NCBI RefSeq assembly: GCF_036865545.1 | Contig: NZ_CP142208.1 | Location: forward strand, 2,666,001-2,730,000 | DNA length: 64,000 nt | Direction: 5' to 3' | From: Erwinia sp. E_sp_B01_1 | GTDB taxonomy: Bacteria > Pseudomonadota > Gammaproteobacteria > Enterobacterales > Enterobacteriaceae | Part shown: positions 20,278 to 29,878 of the stretch, in pieces | How positions within the stretch are numbered: position 1 is the stretch's first letter | Layout of the letters: each line of letters starts with the position of its first letter | The notes under the pieces: generated by a model | Databases searched by the model: none | What the model was told of the DNA's origin: nothing | The model's input: the letters and a program-made list of their open reading frames with translations, nothing else | Program-made: the position numbers and the translations under genes

Positions 20278-20359
20278 TTTGCAAATTCCTTAGAGTGTTT
20301 ATTCGCCCGTGGGCCTTACGTATAGAAAAACCAGAAACATTACTGCATGAGGCACGATA

Positions 20360-20434
20360 TTAAGGCTCGGCAAGGAAGCGGTATTCAACGTCAACGTTTT
20401 TACTCAAAACTTCTTTACTGAAGATGCCATACAT
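20360..20434 (-). CDS. yobF: YobF small protein, shortened to 24 residues
   Basis: ATG at 20434 opens a 24-codon frame, [10 protein letters not shown]...RFLAEP, closely matching residues 1-24 of E. coli YobF ([10 protein letters not shown]...). E. coli YobF has 47 residues. Here TAA follows the Pro codon, yet the bases after the stop, read in the same frame, give YRASCSNVS, which resembles the E. coli continuation YIGASCSNVS. It looks like paired one-base indels around the stop. Position upstream of cspC is as in E. coli. Whether the short peptide is made is unknown. Confidence 0.7.
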   Translation of the reverse strand: MYGIFSKEVLSKNVDVEYRFLAEP

Positions 20435-20960
20435 AAACAGAACTGTACCTCGTTTTACCCAAATGCGTTATCACATATTCGTTTATTTTTGGCAAGTCAT
20501 TTTTAAACAGTGATTGCGTCATCGCACACAATTGAAACGGTCTGGCACATATTGCACTTTACATATGAAGTCGTTATCCGTCGGCATTGATTGTCGCTGG
20601 CACACAGCCCAATCGCCCCTCAAAACATGGGGATCATCATAAACCGTCAGAAAGACGAAGTCTATTACCTGTCCTTGTACAGCAGAGGATTTCGCTCTGA
20701 TTTCATTGCACAATTATGGCATTACTAAGCTTAAAATGGCGCTGTGTAAAAGTTTACTTTCAGAGCAGCCGCAGAGATAAAAAGAAGCTGATGGTTCAAT
20801 TTGAGATTTAAATTGCACCAAAATCAGGAATATGAATTTCCCGTTGCCCCATTTAAAAGCATGACCGGACATCTATTTATTTCCGGTCGTACCATCATTC
20901 AATTTGCATTATTAGACGTTGCTCTCATTTTTGAAAGTTGCTAAATTAATCGTTTTAGGA
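20435..20960. other. AT-rich intergenic region upstream of yobF-cspC
   Basis: About 526 bp with no recognised gene. An open minus frame at 20519-20713 resembles nothing I know and has no clear ribosome-binding site. It must contain the yobF-cspC promoter. Near the metallo-hydrolase gene end an inverted repeat (GACCGGA 20863-20869, TCCGGTC 20882-20888) may act as its terminator, though the T-run is poor. Confidence 0.4.
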
Positions 20961-21965
20961 TTATTCCTGGGTGATATTATTCAGTGCACTTTTTGCGCCT
21001 ATTCGCCATGCTCTGAAACGGCTCTCATCCAGGCCTGCAGCCTGCATCGCCTGTGACAGAACAATCGGCGGTTCATCCAGTGATTCATCGGCCAGTTCGA
21101 ACACGCCCCAGTGAATAGGGATGCTCAGGGGCTGCCCCAGTGCCTGATGCAGTGAGACGGCCTGCTCCGGATCCATATGCTGACCCCGCATGAACCATTT
21201 TGGTGCATAAGCGCCTACGGGCAACGCGGCCAGATTGAACGGGCCCAGTTTGCGGGGTATCTCAAGCAGGCTCTCAGAGTAGCCGCTGTCTCCCGTAAAC
21301 CAGAAGCTCAGTGTCGGGCTTTTAATTACCCAGCCACACCACAGTGAGCGGTTGCGGTCGCTCAGGCTTCGCATACTCCAGTGACGCGCGGGCACGGCAT
21401 GAACGTCAATCCCGGCGGTTTCAGTGCTTTCCCACCAGTCCAGCTGGGTGACGTTTCTGGCTCCAAGCTTCCTGAACCAGGGTTCAAGCCCCAGCGGCAC
21501 GACGAAATGAACGTTCGGGAAGCGCCTGAGGATTTTTTTGATGGTTGGCCTGTCCAGATGGTCATAATGGCTGTGAGAGATCAAAACAGAGTCGAGTGAA
21601 GGTAAATCCCCGACAGCCAGCGCCGCAGGTGTTTTCCGCCTGGGGCCATAAAAGCTGAAAGGCGATGCCCTTTCAGACAATGCAGGGTCAATCAGCGTGT
21701 ACCTGCCCCCGGTACGCAGTAACAGGCAGGCATGCCCCAGCCACCAGATTGCGTCTTCCGCACCGCTCAGATCGGCACGCTGCCACCACTGAGTTTTGAA
21801 ATCTTCGTATCCCAGGGTTGGAGGAAAAGGTAATCCCTGAGCTTTGCGCTCTTTGCGCCAGCGTTTCAGGTCACCATTCTGACGAAGCTCCGGCTCGGGA
21901 TTACGAAATCCTTCAGGGGTGTGGTGCGCTTTATCAGGATCGTACCAGGGATTTTGCCAGGCCAT
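20961..21965 (-). CDS. Metallo-beta-lactamase-fold hydrolase, RomA/NAPE-PLD-like
   Basis: A 334-residue MBL-fold hydrolase. The zinc motif HSHYDH occupies 131-136; further ligands are likely in ARHWSMRS (about His198), FTGDSGYS (about Asp225) and PIHWGVFE (about His288). The N-terminal HHTPEGFRNPEP and overall pattern resemble the RomA / N-acyl-phosphatidylethanolamine phospholipase D-like group. The substrate cannot be told. The ATG follows GGAAGAG. E. coli lacks a gene here: it sits between yobF and yebO, 23 bp downstream of yebO and probably co-transcribed. Confidence 0.85.
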   Translation of the reverse strand: MAWQNPWYDPDKAHHTPEGFRNPEPELRQNGDLKRWRKERKAQGLPFPPTLGYEDFKTQWWQRADLSGAEDAIWWLGHACLLLRTGGRYTLIDPALSERASPFSFYGPRRKTPAALAVGDLPSLDSVLISHSHYDHLDRPTIKKILRRFPNVHFVVPLGLEPWFRKLGARNVTQLDWWESTETAGIDVHAVPARHWSMRSLSDRNRSLWCGWVIKSPTLSFWFTGDSGYSESLLEIPRKLGPFNLAALPVGAYAPKWFMRGQHMDPEQAVSLHQALGQPLSIPIHWGVFELADESLDEPPIVLSQAMQAAGLDESRFRAWRIGAKSALNNITQE

Positions 21966-21988
21966 TACACTCTTCCTTAATGCATAAA

Positions 21989-22258
21989 TTAACGTTCAGG
22001 GATCAGTCGCGTGAAGTCTTTGTTATCCGCCTCTTCGGCAGTGGCTTTTTCTTTACCTGCCACGGAGTCGGTCAGACGGCGTAATAATGTATTCTGCCGT
22101 TTCTGCTCCTCCAGCAGCGCCTCAAGTAATTGCACCTGCTGGCTGGCTTTGACGCTGGCCCGGTTAACAAAGAACCAGGCTATCAGCCCGACAATTACCA
22201 GTGCTACCGTAAACCCCATTGATGCGAAACCCATCGCGCCATTTGCTATCTCGTTCAT
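21989..22258 (-). CDS. yebO: Small membrane protein YebO
   Basis: An 89-residue protein with one N-terminal membrane helix (about 13-32), then a coiled-coil segment (LLEALLEEQKRQNTLLRRL) nearly identical to E. coli YebO, and the conserved ending RLIPER. ATG 22258 was chosen over an in-frame upstream start at 22285 because GAGG is well placed. The function is unknown. Confidence 0.9.
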   Translation of the reverse strand: MNEIANGAMGFASMGFTVALVIVGLIAWFFVNRASVKASQQVQLLEALLEEQKRQNTLLRRLTDSVAGKEKATAEEADNKDFTRLIPER

Positions 22259-22503
22259 ACATGCCTCAAAAATGCCGGTGCCCACTGCAATACAGACCGA
22301 TGCAGACCTGCGAAGATTCTACCAGGTCAGACACGAATAGATAGCCAGCTCACAAAAATTTAAGAACCTTCGCGAAGGCGCGATGGCGATGTTTGTGTAT
22401 TCTCAAGTGTGATTGCGTACAGCTTCACACCTTAGTGCTAAAAAAGCACGGGTAGCGGAAGTGAATGTCTGGATGGTTGTCTGACAAACTCAAAGGGGAA
22501 TAC

Positions 22504-22740
22504 ATGAGATTTTTAGTTCGCATCGTTGCGTTGCTGGTGGTTGTCTGGATTGCCTTGCTGGTCACGGGTTATGGGGTACTGGCAGGAAGCTCTAAAAATG
22601 TGGCCGGACTGGGATTACAGTGCCAGTACCTGACGGCGCGTGGCATGGTAACCGCTCAGTACCTGCACACTGACAGCGGTGTGGTCGGCGTCACCGACTG
22701 CCCTCTGCTGAAAAAGAGCACGGAAGTGGTCGATAATTAA
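22504..22740 (+). CDS. yobH: YobH family protein
   Basis: A 78-residue protein with an N-terminal hydrophobic segment (about 5-24, signal anchor or signal peptide) and the conserved block AGLGLQCQYLTARG, ending TDCPLLKKS as in E. coli YobH. GGGG precedes the ATG at 22504. The two Cys may pair in the periplasm. The function is unknown. It is convergent with kdgR. Confidence 0.9.
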   Translation: MRFLVRIVALLVVVWIALLVTGYGVLAGSSKNVAGLGLQCQYLTARGMVTAQYLHTDSGVVGVTDCPLLKKSTEVVDN

Positions 22741-22747
22741 ATGACTG

Positions 22748-22770
22748 TGGGCCAGCCCTGTGCTGGCCCA
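22748..22770. terminator. Bidirectional hairpin between yobH and kdgR
   Basis: A perfect 9-bp stem (TGGGCCAGC / GCTGGCCCA) with a 5-nt loop is followed by TTGTTTC on the plus strand, between the two convergent stops. Confidence 0.75.
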
Positions 22771-22775
22771 TTGTT

Positions 22776-23567
22776 TCAGAAAGGATAGTTGTGATACCCC
22801 ATCTGTTCAGAGAGGATCCGGGCCGAATGGTGCAGCATCGCCACATAGCGACTTTTTTCTTCTTCAGCAAAGCGGATTGTAGGAAAAGAGATACTCAGTC
22901 CGGCAATCACCACACCAAACCGGTCGAACACCGGAACCGCAATGCAGCGTAGCCCCTCTTCCTGCTCTTCATTATCTTCACCGTAGCCCTGAGACCGGAC
23001 GCGTTCCAGCACGGGTAACAGAGCTTCTGTGCTGTCTACGGTCCTTGGCGTGCTCTTACTGTAAGTCACCTCAGCCATGATCTCTTTGACCTCCGCTGTC
23101 TCACGCCATGCCAGCAATACTTTGCCAATAGCCGTACTGTAAAGAGGATTCCGGCGGCCAATTCGTGAATACATCCGCAGGTTATAGAGCGAATCTATCT
23201 TGTGGATATAGACAATGCTGTCTTCTTCCAGCGCGCCAAGGTGAATGGTCTCTTTAGTCTGGCGTGAAATATCCCGCATCTGAATATCTGCACTGCGGAT
23301 CAGATCTACGTTTTGCAGAGCCTTAGCGCCAAGTTCAAACAGTTTCAGGGTAAGGGTATATTTTTCAGAGTCCCCTTCCTGATCGACGTATCCCAGGGTT
23401 TTCATCGTTTGCAAAAAACGATAAACGGTGCTTTTAGACATCATCACACGCTGTGAAAGTTCAGTGATGCCGTGCTCCCGTTCTTCACCCAACGCCTGCA
23501 AAATGCCAAAAACCTTCATTACCGAAGAGACAGAGTCGGGTTGTTTATCCACATCGCCAGATGCCAT
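22776..23567 (-). CDS. kdgR: IclR-family regulator KdgR (pectin/KDG catabolism)
   Basis: A 263-residue IclR-type repressor, the same length as E. coli and Dickeya KdgR. The winged helix-turn-helix lies about 28-60 (ITELSQRVMMSKSTVYRFL); the effector domain follows (GALEEDSIVYIHKID; YSTAIGKVLLAW). KdgR represses pectin and hexuronate catabolism genes until 2-keto-3-deoxygluconate binds. AAGG lies before the start. A palindrome resembling a KdgR box lies in its own upstream region, suggesting autoregulation or control of divergent yebQ. Confidence 0.96.
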   Translation of the reverse strand: MASGDVDKQPDSVSSVMKVFGILQALGEEREHGITELSQRVMMSKSTVYRFLQTMKTLGYVDQEGDSEKYTLTLKLFELGAKALQNVDLIRSADIQMRDISRQTKETIHLGALEEDSIVYIHKIDSLYNLRMYSRIGRRNPLYSTAIGKVLLAWRETAEVKEIMAEVTYSKSTPRTVDSTEALLPVLERVRSQGYGEDNEEQEEGLRCIAVPVFDRFGVVIAGLSISFPTIRFAEEEKSRYVAMLHHSARILSEQMGYHNYPF

Positions 23568-23596
23568 AACAGAACCTTATTACTTGTTTTATAAAA

Positions 23597-23615
23597 AATG
23601 GAACAGTATTTCCAG
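23597..23615. promoter_or_regulatory. KdgR-like operator between kdgR and yebQ
   Basis: AATGGAACAGTATTTCCAG contains the perfect palindrome TGGAA-N6-TTCCA, in the same geometry as the KdgR box (about TGAAA-N6-TTTCA). It lies 30 bp upstream of the kdgR start. Confidence 0.45.
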
Positions 23616-23760
23616 TATACGTTTTGCAGACTTTCAGGTGCAAGACTCCGGGATATTTTACCCGGACATATTTGCTGATAGTTCCTGAGTGCAACATTCT
23701 GGAATAGTTTGCCGAAAATCATTAGCATAGTGATATTCACTCTTCTGACTACTCTGGTCT

Positions 23761-25143
23761 ATGTCGCAAACAACACAAACAGACGGGTTGCCCCTTCCTC
23801 AGCGCTATGGCGCCATCATGGCGATCGCGCTGGGTATAACCGTAGCCGTGCTCGACGGGGCTATTGCCAACGTAGCCCTGCCTACTATCGCCAGAGAGTT
23901 ACAGGCCAGTCCGGCGGAATCTATCTGGATTGTTAATGCTTATCAGCTGGCCATCATCGTTTCGCTACTTTCCCTCTCCTTCCTGGGTGACATTCTTGGC
24001 TACCGCAGGGTTTACCAGGCCGGGCTGGTGCTGTTTACCTGTACCTCGCTCTTTTGCGCGCTCTCCAGTTCACTGGAAATGTTGACCTTCGCCCGCGTAA
24101 TCCAGGGGTTCGGTGGTGCAGCGCTGATGAGCGTTAATACTGCGCTGATTCGCATTATCTATCCGCAACGTTATCTGGGACGCGGCATGGGTATCAACTC
24201 GCTGATTGTCGCCGTCTCGACCGCTGCAGGACCCACCGTGGCTGCCGCTGTGCTGTCCGTAGCGTCATGGAAATGGTTATTCCTGATCAACATTCCTGTG
24301 GGGCTGGCCGCCTTATATCTGGCGTTCCGCTTCCTGCCCGACAATACGCAGAAAGCCAAAGAACAGCGCTTTGATATCCCGAGTGCCATCATGAATGCCC
24401 TGACCTTTGGCCTGATGATCTCCGCCTTAAGCGGATTCGCACAGGGTCAAAGCGGCAAGCTAATCCTGGCTGAACTGGCGGCGCTGGTCGTGATCGGCTA
24501 CCTGTTTATTCGTCGTCAGTTAAAAATGCCCTTCCCTCTGTTGCCGGTCGATCTGCTGCGCATTCCGATCTTCTCTCTGTCGATAGGCACTTCCGTCTGC
24601 TCTTTTTGCGCCCAGATGCTGGCGATGGTCTCACTGCCTTTCTTTCTGCAAACGGTATTAGAACGTAACGAGGTGGCAACAGGCTTATTGCTGACGCCCT
24701 GGCCGCTGGCCACTATGGTCATGGCACCGATAGCGGGCAGGTTGATTGAACGTTATCACCCTGGCCTTCTGGGCACCGCAGGTCTGGCACTCTTTGCTGG
24801 GGGGTTATTCTCGCTGGCTTTGTTACCCGAATCGCCTTCGGATTTAAACATCATCTGGCGCATGGCGCTGTGTGGCGCGGGATTTGGTCTGTTCCAGTCA
24901 CCCAATAACCATACCATCATCTCTTCTGCCCCCGGTCACCGGAGCGGCGGTGCCAGCGGGATGCTGGGCACGGCACGCCTGTTAGGGCAGACCAGCGGAG
25001 CCGCCCTGGTAGCCCTGATGTTCAATTTATTCGGTGCTCATGGTACTCACGCCTCGCTTCTGCTGGCGGGGAGCTTCTCAACGCTTGCCGCTGTGGTCAG
25101 TGCCTTACGGATCACTCAGCCCAGGGCCAAAGCCAGTAGCTGA
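23761..25143 (+). CDS. yebQ: MFS transporter YebQ (DHA2-type, 14 helices)
   Basis: A 460-residue major facilitator of the drug:H+ antiporter-2 group. Motif A is LGDILGYRRVYQAG, and the DHA2 motif near helix 1 is ITVAVLDGAIANVALPTIA. Fourteen hydrophobic helices are expected from length and pattern. It is the positional ortholog of E. coli YebQ; the substrate is unknown. No strong Shine-Dalgarno is seen before the ATG. Divergent from kdgR. Confidence 0.92.
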   Translation: MSQTTQTDGLPLPQRYGAIMAIALGITVAVLDGAIANVALPTIARELQASPAESIWIVNAYQLAIIVSLLSLSFLGDILGYRRVYQAGLVLFTCTSLFCALSSSLEMLTFARVIQGFGGAALMSVNTALIRIIYPQRYLGRGMGINSLIVAVSTAAGPTVAAAVLSVASWKWLFLINIPVGLAALYLAFRFLPDNTQKAKEQRFDIPSAIMNALTFGLMISALSGFAQGQSGKLILAELAALVVIGYLFIRRQLKMPFPLLPVDLLRIPIFSLSIGTSVCSFCAQMLAMVSLPFFLQTVLERNEVATGLLLTPWPLATMVMAPIAGRLIERYHPGLLGTAGLALFAGGLFSLALLPESPSDLNIIWRMALCGAGFGLFQSPNNHTIISSAPGHRSGGASGMLGTARLLGQTSGAALVALMFNLFGAHGTHASLLLAGSFSTLAAVVSALRITQPRAKASS

Positions 25144-25160
25144 CGCTCTTCAGGCATAAA

Positions 25161-25183
25161 AAAACCGGGCAATGCCCGGTTTT
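25161..25183. terminator. Bidirectional terminator between yebQ and htpX
   Basis: AAAACCGGGC / GCCCGGTTTT (10-bp stem, 3-nt loop), with A- and T-runs on either side, sits between the convergent genes. Confidence 0.88.
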
Positions 25184-25200
25184 GTCTTTCTGTGACGCTG

Positions 25201-26082
25201 CTATTTCAGATACTGGCCACTGCGCAGTGCTTCAATACGCTTATCCAGCGGCGGATGCGACATAAACAGCTCGCTCAGCGATTTGGATTTGCCATTGATA
25301 CAGAATGCCATCATGGTGCTGGCTTCCTGCGGCTCATAGCTGGTTTTAAGACGCTGCAGCGCGGCAATCATCTTTTCACGGCCCACCAGTTTTGCTGAAC
25401 CGGCGTCTGCATGGTATTCACGATGACGGGAGAACCACATGGTGATAATGCTCGCCACAATGCCAAATACCAGCTCCAGCACCATCGACACGGCGAAGTA
25501 AACCATCGGGTTACCATTGTTGCTCTCACCTTCGTCGCGGTTACCAGACAGGAAGCCGGAAGCCACCTGCGCCAGAATACGCGAGATAAAGATCACAAAG
25601 GTGTTCACTATGCCCTGGATTAAGGTCATGGTGACCATATCACCATTAGCGATATGGCTGATCTCATGCGCCAGTACCGCTTCGGCTTCATCACGGCTCA
25701 TGTTCTGCAACAGACCCGTTGAAACGGCAACCAGCGACGCATCGCGTCGTGCACCGGTAGCAAAAGCGTTGATATCAGGTGCGTGATAAACAGCAACCTG
25801 AGGCATAGCAATCCCGGCCTGTTGGGCCTGTTGTGCAATGGTCTGCACCAGCCAGCGCTCCGTTTCGTTACGCGGCTGCTCAATAACTTCACCGCCTACG
25901 GATCGCAACGCCATCCACTTTGACATCAGCAGTGAAACAAACGCACCGCCAAAGCCAAACAGACCCGCCATGATCATCAGGCCCTGTACACTGCTTGACT
26001 GGATCCCTGTCAGGCTGAGGATCAGCCCAAAGACCAACATAACGCCCAGGTTGGTCAGCAGGAAAAGCGCAATACGCATCAT
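25201..26082 (-). CDS. htpX: Membrane zinc metalloprotease HtpX
   Basis: A 293-residue M48 protease of the inner membrane that degrades misfolded membrane proteins together with FtsH. The zinc motif HEISH lies near 139-143 ([14 protein letters not shown]), with the third ligand Glu in [13 protein letters not shown]. Two N-terminal and two central hydrophobic helices are visible. GAGGAAG lies before the start. In E. coli, htpX is under CpxR and heat control. Confidence 0.97.
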   Translation of the reverse strand: MMRIALFLLTNLGVMLVFGLILSLTGIQSSSVQGLMIMAGLFGFGGAFVSLLMSKWMALRSVGGEVIEQPRNETERWLVQTIAQQAQQAGIAMPQVAVYHAPDINAFATGARRDASLVAVSTGLLQNMSRDEAEAVLAHEISHIANGDMVTMTLIQGIVNTFVIFISRILAQVASGFLSGNRDEGESNNGNPMVYFAVSMVLELVFGIVASIITMWFSRHREYHADAGSAKLVGREKMIAALQRLKTSYEPQEASTMMAFCINGKSKSLSELFMSHPPLDKRIEALRSGQYLK

Positions 26083-26286
26083 AAAATTTTATCTTCCTCA
26101 ATTAAGCCCGTTGCGGATAACTATCCTATGGGCATCAGGAAACTTTTCAAGCACTCTGCAGCTTTAAGTGTCTAAAAAGACATAACTTTACATTATCCTC
26201 CGCTGCGGATGGCAACCACGCAGAATCACTGACCGGAAGAAAAGATAAAGGGCGATAAGCTGACAATTGCAGGACTGTTTCAGAGA

Positions 26287-26317
26287 TAAAAAAAGGGCAC
26301 AGACTGTGCTGTGCCCT
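26287..26317 (-). terminator. Intrinsic terminator of prc
   Basis: On the minus strand a 9-bp stem AGGGCACAG / CTGTGCCCT with a 6-nt loop is followed by seven T, 6 bp after the prc stop. Confidence 0.87.
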
Positions 26318-26322
26318 GCGGT

Positions 26323-28362
26323 TTATTTTGCTGCGGCTGGCGGCGTTTGCGCTTTTTCAAGCTGCGCCAGGTCGTTGGCAATATTCACCGTCTCATCCAG
26401 GTAGGGATCCGGTTCTTTATAGTCCTTCGGCAGATCGTCCAGCTTAGCCAGAGGCTTTTTACCTTCCTGTTGCAGACGGGCGTTGATCCGCTCCAGACGC
26501 AGTGCATCATCTTCATGATTCTCTTTCTCACGCTCGGCAAGGTTCAGAGAGATGATATTGCGCTTATCCTTCAGGGCATTAAAGCGCGCGATATCTTTGA
26601 TGATGTACTGGAACTCACGATCTCTGGCAATGCGATCCTGATGGTCTTTGATCAGTTGCGGCTCCAGTGAGGTTAAATCACCGGTTTTGGTATAGTTTGC
26701 CGCATTGATGCTGTCCCAGGGCAGGGCATTGTCTTCGAACTTCTCACCGGTTTCTACCGCTTCAACACCGGTTGGCATCAACAGATCGGGCGTGACGCCT
26801 TTACGCTGAGTGCTGCCGCCATTAATACGGTAGAACTTCTGAATGGTGTACTGCACAGAACCCAGCGCAGGCCATTCCGGACGCAGCATCTGATCGTAGA
26901 TCCGGTTCAGAGAACGATACTGCTGAACGGTGCCTTTACCAAAGGTGGGTTCACCCACAATCAGCGCACGACCATAATCCTGCATGGCAGCGGCAAAGAT
27001 TTCGGATGCGGAAGCACTGAAACGATCGACCAGTACCACTAAAGGACCTTTGTAATACACGATCCCGTCGTTATCACTGTCTTCACGCACTTTACCGTTG
27101 TTGTCACGAACCTGAACCACCGGGCCGCCTGGAATAAACAGGCCGGACAGGGAAACAGCTTCGGTCAATGCACCACCGCCGTTAGTACGCAGGTCGATCA
27201 CCACACTGTCGACGTTCTGCTTCTGCAACTTCTGCAGCTGCACTTTCACGTCATCCGTCAGGCCAACATAGAAGCCTGGGATATCCAGCACGCCGACCTT
27301 CTTGCTGCCCACATTATGCACGGTCATTTTGACCGCACGATCTTCAAGGCGGATCTTCTCGCGCGTCAGGGAGACGGTACGGGTTTTGGTGCCCTTCCCG
27401 GCTGGCAGGACTTCCAGGCGCACTTTGCTCCCTTTAGGCCCTTTGATCTGCGCGACAACGTCATCAAGACGCCAGCCGATCACATCCACCATAGGCTTGC
27501 CTGGCTGGCCTACACCCACGATGCGATCGCCAACGGTGATAGATTTGCTTTTGGCTGCCGGACCACCCGCCACCATGGAGTTGATCACGGTATAGTCATC
27601 ATCCATCTGCAACACCGCACCGATACCTTCAAGAGACAGGCTCATTTCGGTATTAAACTGCTCGGTGTTACGGGGGGAAAGGTAGTTGGTGTGCGGATCG
27701 ATTTCGTGAGCGAAGGCGGTCATCGCCAACTGGAAAACGTCTTCACTGTTACTTTGTGCAAGACGACGAACCGCAAACTGATAGCGCTTGGTCAGCACTT
27801 CGCGGATCTCTTTTTCGTCTTTGCCGGTCAGTTTGAGGCTCAGCTCGTCATATTTGACTTTTGCATCCCACAACTGATTCAGCTCAGCAGTGGTTTTTGG
27901 CCACGGCGACTTGCTCCGGTCGATATCAATCGTATCGTTACCGGTGAAATTCATGGGCTTATTCAGTACCGACAAAGCGTACTGATAGCGTTCGAACCGG
28001 CGTTTTTGCGCCAGGTTATAGAGATCGTAAAACACATCCAGCTTTCCGGACTTCAGCTCGTCGCTGAGGCTGGTTTTTTTGCTGGCGTATTGTTCGATAT
28101 CTGAGGTCAGCAGCAAATTATGGCTGTAGTCCAGCAGATTCAGGTAACGTTCAAAAATCTTGACGGAAAAATCCTTATCAAGATCGAACTGACGGTAATG
28201 GGAGCGGGTGAAACGTGATGAGACACGTTCACTCACTGTTGCATGCTGAGCTTCCTGGTGCAGCTGAGGAATCTGATCGGCACGCGTAATGTTATCAGCA
28301 GCGAAGACATTCCCTGCCAGCAGCAGTCCAGCCAGTACGGTGGTTTTAAAAAAGTTGTTCAT
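26323..28362 (-). CDS. prc: Tail-specific periplasmic protease Prc (Tsp)
   Basis: A 679-residue S41 processing protease (E. coli: 682). A cleavable signal peptide ends near NVFA-A22. A PDZ domain (MSLSLEGIGAVLQMDDDY) precedes the catalytic Ser near 450 (FSASASEIFAAAMQDY) and Lys near 473 (GEPTFGKGTVQ). Prc trims the C-terminus of FtsI and, with NlpI, degrades the hydrolase MepS. It sits 19 bp downstream of proQ, as in E. coli, and is likely co-transcribed. Confidence 0.97.
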   Translation of the reverse strand: MNNFFKTTVLAGLLLAGNVFAADNITRADQIPQLHQEAQHATVSERVSSRFTRSHYRQFDLDKDFSVKIFERYLNLLDYSHNLLLTSDIEQYASKKTSLSDELKSGKLDVFYDLYNLAQKRRFERYQYALSVLNKPMNFTGNDTIDIDRSKSPWPKTTAELNQLWDAKVKYDELSLKLTGKDEKEIREVLTKRYQFAVRRLAQSNSEDVFQLAMTAFAHEIDPHTNYLSPRNTEQFNTEMSLSLEGIGAVLQMDDDYTVINSMVAGGPAAKSKSITVGDRIVGVGQPGKPMVDVIGWRLDDVVAQIKGPKGSKVRLEVLPAGKGTKTRTVSLTREKIRLEDRAVKMTVHNVGSKKVGVLDIPGFYVGLTDDVKVQLQKLQKQNVDSVVIDLRTNGGGALTEAVSLSGLFIPGGPVVQVRDNNGKVREDSDNDGIVYYKGPLVVLVDRFSASASEIFAAAMQDYGRALIVGEPTFGKGTVQQYRSLNRIYDQMLRPEWPALGSVQYTIQKFYRINGGSTQRKGVTPDLLMPTGVEAVETGEKFEDNALPWDSINAANYTKTGDLTSLEPQLIKDHQDRIARDREFQYIIKDIARFNALKDKRNIISLNLAEREKENHEDDALRLERINARLQQEGKKPLAKLDDLPKDYKEPDPYLDETVNIANDLAQLEKAQTPPAAAK

Positions 28363-28381
28363 GCCCTGATTGGCCTCCGTA

Positions 28382-29062
28382 TCAGAACTGCAAGTGTTCT
28401 GCGCGTACTATCATTGCCAGGCCGGAAGCCAACTGTACCCGGACGCCATTTTTGGTGATTTCAAGAATGGTGGCATCCATCGCACTTTTGCCTGCGGTGA
28501 CTTTAATATTCTGCCCGACTTGCAGTGCTGCGGTATCGGTAACGGGTTTAGTGGCAGGTGCCTGACGCTCTGCGGAAGGCGCGCGCTCTGCGCTGCGAGC
28601 AGGTTTGCTGCGAACCTGACGCGGCTGCTCACCTTCGGCAGAAGGTTTACGGGCTGGTTTACGAGTGCGGCGTGGTGCGCCCTCTTCACCGGCTTCGCGT
28701 TTCTTCGCCTGCTGCTGCTCACGCTGTGCCTGAACACGCGCTTTGGCCTCTTCGAGCTGCTTACGTGCATGTTCCACATGCTGCTCATCAAGAACGCCGC
28801 AGGCATTGCCATCGAGGTCAACGCGAATGGCACCCGCTTTGATGCCATACAGATAGCGCCAGCTGGAGGTATAAAGACGCAGTGCGGAGCGAAGCTGAGT
28901 TTTACTCAGATTCATTTCGCCCTGCACGCGCTCAACTAAATCCTGAAAGATGCCAATCTTAAGGGGACGGGCTTCGCCTTCCGCACTGAAGCATTGGGGG
29001 AAACGCTCGGCCAGAAAGGCGATGACTTCTTTACTACTATTCAACTTGGGTTGATTTTCCAT
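28382..29062 (-). CDS. proQ: RNA chaperone ProQ
   Basis: A 226-residue global sRNA-binding protein. The N-terminal FinO/ProQ domain (about 1-120; [37 protein letters not shown]) is followed by a basic Lys/Arg/Ala/Pro linker (about 120-175) and a C-terminal Tudor-like domain ([18 protein letters not shown]). AGGAAA precedes the ATG. Upstream msrC is on the same strand but 95 bp away. Confidence 0.97.
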   Translation of the reverse strand: MENQPKLNSSKEVIAFLAERFPQCFSAEGEARPLKIGIFQDLVERVQGEMNLSKTQLRSALRLYTSSWRYLYGIKAGAIRVDLDGNACGVLDEQHVEHARKQLEEAKARVQAQREQQQAKKREAGEEGAPRRTRKPARKPSAEGEQPRQVRSKPARSAERAPSAERQAPATKPVTDTAALQVGQNIKVTAGKSAMDATILEITKNGVRVQLASGLAMIVRAEHLQF

Positions 29063-29157
29063 GAAATTTCCTGATTACAACGGTTGCCAACAAGCCGCAG
29101 GCATGAACAGGCGTCATTATAATGACCCCATCGGCAAATGCTACGTGATCCAGCGCT

Positions 29158-29658
29158 TTAGCTGCGTTTCATGTGAATAAATTTTTCCACATCTGACCCG
29201 GCAAGCACTTCACACAGCCCGTCAGTGAGGCTTAAAAGCCCTGCTTCGTCTTCGCTGTCAAAGCGGTTGTATTCCACGCTATCGATGTCCAGAACGCCGA
29301 TTACCTGCCCGTTCACCACTAATGGCAGCACGATTTCAGCATTACTGGCCGCGTCACAAGCGATGTGTCCGGGGAAGGCATGTACGTCATCCACGCGCTG
29401 TACCCGTTTTTCAGAAATTGCCGTACCGCACACTCCGCGACCTACCGGAATACGCACGCAGGCAATTTTTCCCTGGAAAGGACCCAATACCAGAGTATCG
29501 GCTTCGGTCAACAGATAGAAACCTGCCCAGTTAACACCCTCAAGGCGTTCATATAATAATGCGCTGCAATTTCCCATCGCTGCCAGAAAACTGGTCTCTC
29601 CAGCGATAAGCGCGCGCAAATCACGGTTCAGGTCCGAATAAAACTCTGTTTTTGTCAT
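29158..29658 (-). CDS. msrC: Free methionine-(R)-sulfoxide reductase MsrC
   Basis: A 166-residue GAF-fold enzyme that reduces free L-methionine-(R)-sulfoxide. The catalytic and resolving cysteines are Cys67, Cys77 and Cys101 (GKIACVRIPVGRGVCGTAI; GHIACDAASN). The length and sequence match E. coli YebR/MsrC. It is divergent from letA. Confidence 0.96.
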   Translation of the reverse strand: MTKTEFYSDLNRDLRALIAGETSFLAAMGNCSALLYERLEGVNWAGFYLLTEADTLVLGPFQGKIACVRIPVGRGVCGTAISEKRVQRVDDVHAFPGHIACDAASNAEIVLPLVVNGQVIGVLDIDSVEYNRFDSEDEAGLLSLTDGLCEVLAGSDVEKFIHMKRS

Positions 29659-29878
29659 TTTTTAACCATTGTGGAAACGTGTCAGGGGGCCCATTATGAC
29701 CCCTTGTTAAAATAAGCATTAATTGCTCAGGCAGACAAGGTGAATCATTTCATTAGTTAATATACCCTTAGTCAGTCTGAAGCCTTAAGCATGACCCTGA
29801 CGTGTCATTAATCTTTTATGGCGATAAAACTTAACCCTGCCCTGCACCTGCGCTGCCGGGCCTGAGAACCTCAGGATT

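Noticed and set aside
20519..20713. A 64-codon minus-strand frame upstream of yobF
   Set aside because: It is not MgrB, YebO or another known small protein, has no convincing Shine-Dalgarno and sits in AT-rich promoter DNA.
27316..28104. A 262-codon open frame antisense to prc
   Set aside because: Opposite a conserved protease gene; composition and lack of a start signal mark it as a shadow.
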